DNA of 8,163 nucleotides. Origin: an uncultured Collinsella sp. (GTDB taxonomy: Bacteria > Actinomycetota > Coriobacteriia > Coriobacteriales > Coriobacteriaceae). Location of the stretch: positions 1 through 8,163 of the forward strand of contig USHT01000041.1 of assembly GCA_900554455.1 (NCBI GenBank), read 5' to 3'. The notes under the pieces were generated by a model. That model saw only the letters and a program-made list of their open reading frames with translations. It ran no database searches and was not told where the DNA came from. Shown one piece after another: positions 1 through 4,934 of this stretch (positions are counted from its first letter, which is position 1; the number at the start of each line of letters is the position of its first letter). The position numbers were made by a program, and so were the translations under genes.

Positions 1-855
1 GAGCATCGTGTAGCTGGACTGGATGCCCGAGAGGATGGCCATGCCCATGCCAGGGAGGTTGAAGATGACCTCGATGACGACGGCGCCGCCCATAAGGTAA
101 CCGATCTTAAGACCGAGGGTGGTGACCGGGGTGATCAGCGCGTTGCGCAAAACGTTGATGCCGACGACGACCTTCTCGGGAACGCCGGCGCCACGGGCCA
201 TGCGGACGTAGTCCTTGTCGAGCTCCTCGACCATGGCGGTACGCACGATACGAGTCATCTGGCCCGTCAGCGGGAATGCCAGGGCGATAGCGGGCATGAT
301 CATACGTCCCAGATAGCCAACCGGATTCGTGGTGAAGTGAGGCAGAGCACCCGATGCCGGGAGCACCTTAAGGTAGGAAGAGAACAGCAGGATCAACAGG
401 ACGGCAAGCCAGAACGACGGGGTTGCCAAGCCGGCGATGGAGAAGACGCGGATCACTTGGTCCGGCCATTTATCGCGATACAGTGCCGCGATGACGCCGA
501 GCAAAAACGAGACGACCGCGCCGATGGCAAGACCGATGAAGGTCAGCTGCATCGTGACGGGCAGGGCCGTGGAGATGCGCTTGGCAACGGAGTTACGAGC
601 AGCACCATAGGTGCCCATGTCGCCATGAATCAAATCGCCCATATAGCGCACGTAGCGCACGGGCCAGGGGTCGTCCAGACCATACTTCTCATGGTACTCG
701 GCGACCGCCTCGGGCGAGGCACCGTCACCCAACGCCGTGTAGGCGGGGTCGGTCTTGGAGAACGACATAAGGAAGAACACCAGGACGGTGACGCCCAATG
801 CCATGATCGGCAGCGCCACGAGACGCCTTCCAATCAAACGTAGCAAGTTGTTCAC
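1..855 (-). CDS. Dipeptide/oligopeptide ABC transporter permease, DppB type (3' end cut by window edge)
   Basis: This is an inner-membrane channel subunit of a peptide-class ABC importer. The binding protein encoded just upstream would deliver substrate to it; a DppC-type partner and ATPases would be expected beyond the left edge. The frame is open from a GTG at 855 to base 1 (285 codons; the family runs about 310-340, so the last membrane helix is missing). The GTG is chosen because an AGGGGAG-type ribosome site lies 5 bases upstream (861-868). Visible parts are helix 1 (about residues 10-31), a long outer loop with YGLDDPWPVRYVRY (58-71), helices at about 103-125, 135-162 and 184-206, the ATPase-coupling EAA loop (about 209-228, DKDYVRMARGAGV), and a helix at 240-265 followed by the family-typical FNLPGMG. 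Substrate is unproven: DppB, OppB, GsiC and NikB relatives share this architecture, and peptide is the default guess. Confidence 0.93.
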   Translation of the reverse strand, partial: MNNLLRLIGRRLVALPIMALGVTVLVFFLMSFSKTDPAYTALGDGASPEAVAEYHEKYGLDDPWPVRYVRYMGDLIHGDMGTYGAARNSVAKRISTALPVTMQLTFIGLAIGAVVSFLLGVIAALYRDKWPDQVIRVFSIAGLATPSFWLAVLLILLFSSYLKVLPASGALPHFTTNPVGYLGRMIMPAIALAFPLTGQMTRIVRTAMVEELDKDYVRMARGAGVPEKVVVGINVLRNALITPVTTLGLKIGYLMGGAVVIEVIFNLPGMGMAILSGIQSSYTML

Positions 856-874
856 GTTCTCTCCCCTTTCTTTT

Positions 875-889
875 GTCGGTAGGACCAAC
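875..889 (-). promoter_or_regulatory. Small stem-loop in the permease leader
   Basis: In minus-strand RNA, GUUGGU (889-884) pairs with ACCGAC (880-875) around a CCU loop. One of the six pairs is G-U, and the same position is an A/C mismatch in plus-strand RNA. It is the third consecutive hairpin after the binding-protein gene and ends about 6 bases before the ribosome site of the permease gene. It is short and could be chance on its own; its position in the series is the main support. Confidence 0.35.
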
Positions 890-895
890 TGGTAT

Positions 896-913
896 ATGAG
901 TATGGATACTCAT
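896..913. repeat. Perfect 18-bp palindrome (8-bp arms, 2-bp centre)
   Basis: ATGAGTAT and ATACTCAT flank a GG centre. As RNA it folds to a 7-bp stem with a 4-base loop. As DNA it could be a repressor site, because it lies between a weak -35-like TTGTAA (918-913 on the minus strand) and a -10-like TATACC (896-891) spaced by 16 bases. It sits 3 bases from the larger 917-950 stem-loop. Whether it works as RNA or as an operator cannot be decided from the sequence. Confidence 0.5.
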
Positions 914-916
914 TAC

Positions 917-950
917 AAGACCCGAGCGACATCGAGGCCGCCCGGGTCTT
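917..950 (-). terminator. Intercistronic stem-loop: attenuator or RNA-stability element between binding protein and permease
   Basis: Minus-strand RNA forms a 14-bp stem: AAGACCCGGGCGGC (950-937) with GUCGCUCGGGUCUU (930-917), loop CUCGAU. Two of the 14 pairs are G-U; in plus-strand RNA these would be A/C mismatches that interrupt the stem, so the structure belongs to the minus-strand transcript. The 3' side continues UUGUAAUG, too poor in U for an efficient terminator. This suggests partial termination or protection of the upstream mRNA end. Such elements after a binding-protein gene are a known way for ABC importer operons to make more binding protein than permease. Confidence 0.7.
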
Positions 951-1010
951 TGTTTCAACTATGAGGACGTTGCCTTACGACCGACGCCCCACATATGACT
1001 CAAGCGAGTC

Positions 1011-2624
1011 TTAGGCCTTGACGGTCGCGACGCCCCTGAAGGACATGCTCGTCGTGCCGATGCCCTTGAAGCCATCGAGGGCCTCGCCGTTGGGCGCGGT
1101 GGACGGATCGCCCCAGGAAGCGGAGACGGTCTTGACGTGGACAACGGGGTACAGAACGGCGTTGTCGGCAATGATGTCAAAGCACTCGTTCCACTTCTTC
1201 TGCTGCTCGTCGCCCTCGGCGGCAAGAGCCTCGTCCATGAGACCGTGGAGCTTCGCCCACTCAGCGGAATCCTTCCACGGGCAACGGGTCTGCATCCAGA
1301 CGTTGTCGCCATACCACCAGTTGAGCAGCAGGTCGGGATCGGCGCCGAAGCAGGACGGATCGCCAGGAGCGAGAAGGATATCGTAGGCCTCGCCGCCGTC
1401 GATGGCAGCGTAGGTGGCCGGCGAGGTATCGGTCTGGATGGTCACATCGAAGCCGAGAGCGTCGAGGTCGTTCTTGACCTGAGCGGCCATGCCCTTAATC
1501 TGCTCGTTGTCGGTGGTGCGCAGGGTGATGGCACCCGGGGTGATGCCAGACTCCTCGATGAGCTTCTTAGCCTTCTTGGCGTCGGTCTTGTACACCGTGG
1601 AAGCCTCATGATAGTTGGTGAAGCTCTTGGGCAGGTAGCAGCTGGCAGCGGTGGCAAGGCCGGCGAAAGTGTTGCTGACCATCTTCTCGGTGTCGAGCGC
1701 ATACATGACGGCCTGACGGACCTTGACGTTGTTCCAAGGCTCCTTGGCGACGTTGAACATGATGAAGCGGGTGCCGAAACCCTGAACGTTATCGATCTTG
1801 CAGCCAGCGCTCTCGAGCTGGTCGACGGCGTCAGCGGTGACGAGCTCCATAACGAGCGTGGAGCCCTCCTGCTGAGCGGTAACGCGAGCGGTGGGGTCGG
1901 TCAGGATGCTGTACTGGATCTTCTTATCCTCGGCAGCATACTCACCGTTGTACTCGGGGTTGGGAACCAGGGTGATCTCGGTATCGGAGATAGAGTCGTA
2001 CATCCAGGGGCCGGAACCGATCGGCTGCTTGGCGCGATCCTCCTCGGCCTGGGTAGCCGGGGTAACACGGACGATGGCCAGACGATCCTTGAGCAGGGAG
2101 AAGTTGGGGACCTTGGTCTTGACCGTCACGGTGCTGGCGTCCTTAGCCTCGATGGACTCGAAGGGCTGGAAGAACGGAGCATAGGTAGCGGAAGCGGCGC
2201 AAGCGGTGTAGGAGGCAACGACATCGTCAGCGGTGACCTCGGTGCCATCGGAGAACTTGGCGCCCTTGCGGATGGTGACCTCGAAAGTGGTGTCGTCCAC
2301 GGACTTAGGATCGTCGGTGGCGAGCTCGTTGAAGGTGCTGTAGTCGTGGTAATCGATGCCGTAGAGGCCCTCGACGACGTGCCAGTTAGCACCCAGGCCC
2401 ACAGCGGAGCCGGTGCTGGCGGGATCGAAGCTGGACGGAGCGTAAGCGGAACCAGCGGTGATCACGCCGCCGCCACGGTTAGCGGAATCGGTGGAACCGG
2501 AAGCGGAACCCTCGTCGCTAGAGCTGCCACCGCAGCCGGTGAGACCAAGCCCTGCGACAGCAGCGACGCTGCCGGTGAGGCCGAGGAACGAACGCCTGGA
2601 CATACCCTTGTTGATGATGGCCAT
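1011..2624 (-). CDS. ABC transporter solute-binding lipoprotein, family 5 (peptide/nickel class)
   Basis: This is an extracytoplasmic, lipid-anchored receptor that captures a small ligand, probably a peptide, and hands it to the permease encoded downstream. It is 537 residues, usual for SBP_bac_5. The ATG at 2624 is preferred over an in-frame TTG at 2639, because AGGAGAAG lies directly before the ATG and would be inside the coding region if the TTG were used. The N-terminus shows a twin-arginine motif SRRSFL (residues 9-14), a hydrophobic stretch, and a lipobox LTGC with the lipidated Cys at 31. A Ser/Gly-rich tether follows (32-53). The family hallmark is FEVTIRKG...SDGTEVTADDV (about 114-135). 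The Tat motif suggests export in folded form before lipid attachment. Ligand class is inferred from family; glycoside, nickel and glutathione binders share the fold. Confidence 0.95.
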   Translation of the reverse strand: MAIINKGMSRRSFLGLTGSVAAVAGLGLTGCGGSSSDEGSASGSTDSANRGGGVITAGSAYAPSSFDPASTGSAVGLGANWHVVEGLYGIDYHDYSTFNELATDDPKSVDDTTFEVTIRKGAKFSDGTEVTADDVVASYTACAASATYAPFFQPFESIEAKDASTVTVKTKVPNFSLLKDRLAIVRVTPATQAEEDRAKQPIGSGPWMYDSISDTEITLVPNPEYNGEYAAEDKKIQYSILTDPTARVTAQQEGSTLVMELVTADAVDQLESAGCKIDNVQGFGTRFIMFNVAKEPWNNVKVRQAVMYALDTEKMVSNTFAGLATAASCYLPKSFTNYHEASTVYKTDAKKAKKLIEESGITPGAITLRTTDNEQIKGMAAQVKNDLDALGFDVTIQTDTSPATYAAIDGGEAYDILLAPGDPSCFGADPDLLLNWWYGDNVWMQTRCPWKDSAEWAKLHGLMDEALAAEGDEQQKKWNECFDIIADNAVLYPVVHVKTVSASWGDPSTAPNGEALDGFKGIGTTSMSFRGVATVKA

Positions 2625-2626
2625 GT

Positions 2627-2634
2627 CTTCTCCT
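2627..2634 (-). promoter_or_regulatory. Ribosome binding site that fixes the binding-protein start
   Basis: The minus strand reads AGGAGAAG, with the AGGAG core 5 bases before the ATG at 2624. An upstream in-frame TTG (2639) would place this site inside the coding sequence and has no comparable site of its own. Confidence 0.8.
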
Positions 2635-2693
2635 ATCAATAGAGAATCTTACTCGGGAGCACCTAGACTTGCCCCCGCGCAACTTGCGGACGA

Positions 2694-2721
2694 TATATAC
2701 CTTACCTACCGACGAACCCAA
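2694..2721 (-). promoter_or_regulatory. Candidate proximal promoter of the binding-protein gene
   Basis: A -10-like TATATA (2699-2694) lies 16 bases after a weak -35-like TTGGGT (2721-2716). The start would fall near 2687, giving a leader of about 60 bases. The -35 match is poor (three of six), so this depends mainly on the -10. Confidence 0.3.
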
Positions 2722-2760
2722 CTGAGGTGCCGCGCTCGGCGACCGGTACATACATACGCT

Positions 2761-2783
2761 TGAACGGTATTTACTACCGTTCA
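2761..2783. promoter_or_regulatory. Perfect 9-bp inverted repeat, candidate operator
   Basis: TGAACGGTA (2761-2769) and TACCGTTCA (2775-2783) are exact reverse complements around a 5-bp centre. The 23-bp site lies about 140 bases upstream of the binding-protein ATG and overlaps the -10 of a candidate promoter, a typical place for a dimeric repressor. The regulator is not in the window and the site does not match an operator I can name. An RNA hairpin is the alternative, but with no U-tract it is a poor terminator. Confidence 0.6.
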
Positions 2784-2799
2784 CCGAATTCGTTGACAA
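2771..2799 (-). promoter_or_regulatory. Candidate distal promoter overlapping the dyad
   Basis: TTGTCA (2799-2794; five of six to the -35 consensus) is followed after 17 bases by TAGTAA (2776-2771; three of six to the -10). The -10 falls inside the 2761-2783 dyad and the -35 lies in the centre of the 2785-2807 dyad, so a protein on either dyad would block it. It would give a leader of about 140 bases. Confidence 0.3.
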
Positions 2800-2807
2800 A
2801 CGATTCG
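2785..2807. repeat. Near-perfect inverted repeat next to the operator candidate
   Basis: CGAATTCGTT (2785-2794) and AACGATTCG (2799-2807) are complementary over 9 bp with one unpaired T, around GACA. It begins one base after the 2761-2783 dyad, so the two form a tandem pair over about 47 bp. It contains an EcoRI-type GAATTC, probably by chance. Confidence 0.4.
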
Positions 2808-2849
2808 CCAGACAGTATGTATCGGCGAGGTGAGATATCAGTCTTCGTC

Positions 2850-2911
2850 AACCCGCAGGATAGCAGGGTTTTCGCTTGGGTTAGTCAAACGTTTTAGCGT
2901 TAATAAAACCC
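2850..2911 (-). promoter_or_regulatory. Overlapping, mutually exclusive inverted repeats
   Basis: Three pairings compete here in minus-strand RNA. GGGUUUU (2911-2905) pairs with AAAACCC (2872-2866). GUUUUA (2909-2904) pairs with UAAAAC (2896-2891). AACCC (2870-2866) pairs with GGGUU (2854-2850), extended by two further pairs past a bulge. The first excludes both of the others. This could be an attenuator-like switch, a weak uvrC terminator region, or chance in A/T-rich spacer. No known riboswitch class is recognised. Confidence 0.25.
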
Positions 2912-2987
2912 GAAACCAGCAGGCAATCATGGCGAAATAAATGGTTGAAAATCGCGCAATCATGTATATCAGTTGTTTGGCTCGTGT

Positions 2988-4934
2988 TTAGCTATCGGAA
3001 TGGCCAGCCGCCGCCTCGGCGCGCTCGGCATTCCATGCAACGAGCGCCTCGTGGACCGCCTTGGCAACATCGGCAGGTATGCCGCGAACTTCCGCGATCT
3101 CTTGCTCGCTCGCCGCGCGCAAACGCTTCATCGAGCCAAAATGGCGCATAAGGGCACGTTTTCTGGTGGGTCCCACGCCTGGAACGTCATCGAGTACCGA
3201 AACCGTCATGGCTTTATCGCGCAACTCGCGATGGAACGTGATGGCAAAACGGTGCGATTCATCGCGAACCTGTTTAATTAGATAGAGCGAAGCAGACCCG
3301 GTCGGCAGCACGACGGGAGTCTCGTCCCAAGGCACGAAAACTTCCTCATCGGCCTTCGCCAAGCCACAAACCGGTATATCGAGCCCAAGAGCCTCAAGTT
3401 GCTTGATCGCAGCGGTCAATTGCGGCTTACCGCCATCGACAACGAGCAAATCGGGGCGCGAGCCAAAGCGCTCGTCGACCATGCGCTCGGGAGCATAGCG
3501 TCGTCCCAAAACCTCGGACATCGACACGAAGTCGTTTGCCTCGTCCAATTCGGCCTGAATTTTAAAACGACGGTACTGGCTCTTGTCGGCGCGTCCGTTG
3601 GTAAACACCACCATCGAGGCGACGGTAAAGGTTCCATGCAGCGTCGAGATATCGAAGCACTCGATACGCATCGGCGGCGCCGGCAGCGCCAGCGCGCTTT
3701 CGAGCTCCAGGAGCGCTTGATTGGTGCGGTCGTCAGCGTACCCCGTTCGCATCATGTAGCGCATGAGGGCATGGCGCGCATTTTTGGATGCCATATCGAG
3801 CAAACGGTGCTTTTCGCCACGCTGCGGCCTATGGAGATGGCAGGAACGCTCGCGCTTGCCTGCAAGCCACTCCCCCAGCGCCTCCGCATCCTCAAGCTCG
3901 ACAGAGAGGTTTATCTCAGCTGGAATATCAGCCGTCTCGTCGTAATAGCGCTTAAGAAAGCCCGATTGAAGTTCCTCTTCGTCGACATCCAAACCCTTAT
4001 CGAGAATAAACTCGCAGGTTCGAACCGTTCGACCCTCACGCACGACAAAGACGCAAGCGGCGGAGATGGTCTCCTCGCGATAGAAACCGATGACATCGAT
4101 ATCGACACTGGAGGGAAAAACGACTTGCTGACGGTCGTCCAGACCCCTGATGACCTCCAAACGACGTTTGACGCGTGCCGCGCGCTCAAAATCGAGTGCC
4201 TCGGCGGCATCCGCCATCTCGGAAGTCAGCTCGTCGACGACATCCTTGCGATGGCCCGACAAAAAACGTTCGACACGTTTGACGTTCTTGGCATAGTCCG
4301 TAGGAGAAATCGCGCCGACACACGCACCCGGGCCGCGCCCGACATGGTAGTCAAAGCAGGGACGCCCGTTTTGCGCGCAAATCATATTGACGATGTCTTC
4401 CTCGCCCCTGTGGGACTCGACGATACGACGACAACGACGCCACTCCGCACAAGAAGCCGAGCAGATCGGGATCACCTTGCGCAGCGTGTCAATGGTCTCA
4501 CGCGCCGCGCGGCTGTCAGTATAGGGACCAAAATAACGCGTTCCCGGCTTATGGCGCTCACGCGTGTATTTGATAGCGGGATACAGGTCGCCCTTTGTAA
4601 TGGCGATAAAGGGGTAGCTCTTGTCATCCTTGAGGTCGACATTAAAGTACGGATGGTATTGACCAATCAAATTGCGCTCGAGCACCAACGCCTCGTGCTC
4701 GGTCTCCACCACGATATAGTCAAAGCTCGCCACCAGCTGCATCATCAGCGGGATCTTTTGACGCTCATCCTGCAGTGTCACGTACTGGCGCATACGGGAA
4801 CGCAGGTTTTTTGCCTTGCCAACGTAGATGACATCGCCCTTGGCATCCTTCCAAAGGTAGCATCCGGGCTGCGTGGGAACGCGCGAAACCTGCTCGGCGA
4901 GTGTTGGAATGTTGTCGTGACCGGCCACACGCAC
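2988..4934 (-). CDS. uvrC: Excinuclease ABC subunit C (UvrC)
   Basis: UvrC is the nuclease of nucleotide excision repair. It is recruited by UvrB at a lesion and cuts on both sides. The 648 residues are close to the usual 590-650. In order: a GIY-YIG nuclease domain for the 3' cut (GCY 24-26, YVG 37-39, Lys40, Arg47, Glu86 in LVLERNLI); a Cys-containing linker (about 158-205) with an unusual insertion; a UVR motif that binds UvrB (about 235-265); an RNase H-like domain for the 5' cut with candidate D-D-H residues Asp428 (ECFDIS), Asp500 (VVDGGKPQL) and His561 (DESHRFAITFHR); and a tandem helix-hairpin-helix DNA-binding tail (about 581-632). The GTG at 4934 directly follows the murJ stop (TAGGTG), implying coupled translation; a second GTG at 4928 is possible. 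UvrB is not in the window, and uvrA lies just upstream of the operon. Confidence 0.97.
   Translation of the reverse strand: MRVAGHDNIPTLAEQVSRVPTQPGCYLWKDAKGDVIYVGKAKNLRSRMRQYVTLQDERQKIPLMMQLVASFDYIVVETEHEALVLERNLIGQYHPYFNVDLKDDKSYPFIAITKGDLYPAIKYTRERHKPGTRYFGPYTDSRAARETIDTLRKVIPICSASCAEWRRCRRIVESHRGEEDIVNMICAQNGRPCFDYHVGRGPGACVGAISPTDYAKNVKRVERFLSGHRKDVVDELTSEMADAAEALDFERAARVKRRLEVIRGLDDRQQVVFPSSVDIDVIGFYREETISAACVFVVREGRTVRTCEFILDKGLDVDEEELQSGFLKRYYDETADIPAEINLSVELEDAEALGEWLAGKRERSCHLHRPQRGEKHRLLDMASKNARHALMRYMMRTGYADDRTNQALLELESALALPAPPMRIECFDISTLHGTFTVASMVVFTNGRADKSQYRRFKIQAELDEANDFVSMSEVLGRRYAPERMVDERFGSRPDLLVVDGGKPQLTAAIKQLEALGLDIPVCGLAKADEEVFVPWDETPVVLPTGSASLYLIKQVRDESHRFAITFHRELRDKAMTVSVLDDVPGVGPTRKRALMRHFGSMKRLRAASEQEIAEVRGIPADVAKAVHEALVAWNAERAEAAAGHSDS

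Larger units (their letters stand above)
2625..2987. other. 363-base intergenic region: promoter/operator zone of the transporter unit and 3' region of uvrC
   Basis: No recognised gene lies here. Bases 2880-2987 are visibly richer in A+T than the flanking genes. The region holds the ribosome site of the binding-protein gene (2627-2634), two candidate minus-strand promoters (2694-2721 and 2771-2799), a perfect dyad at 2761-2783, an adjoining near-perfect dyad at 2785-2807, and overlapping alternative inverted repeats at 2850-2911. It also has an 8-bp palindrome AAACGTTT (2887-2894) and a 9-base direct repeat GCAATCATG (2923-2931 and 2956-2964). A 41-codon minus-strand frame (2838-2963) is open but lacks a ribosome site. 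No clear strong terminator follows uvrC; the nearest candidate is a 4-bp CCTG/CGGG stem followed by TTTTATT near 2904-2922. Confidence 0.6.

Noticed and set aside
337..964. Plus-strand and alternative minus-strand frames overlapping the permease gene
   Set aside because: They are shadows of the true permease frame, which is open from 855 to the left edge and shows clear membrane helices and an EAA loop.
1137..2642. A 501-codon open frame on the plus strand, antisense to the binding-protein gene
   Set aside because: Same cause: in-register antisense of a gene lacking TTA/CTA/TCA codons. The product is Gly/Val/Leu-rich with no domain, and the sense gene has a clear signal, lipobox and family motif.
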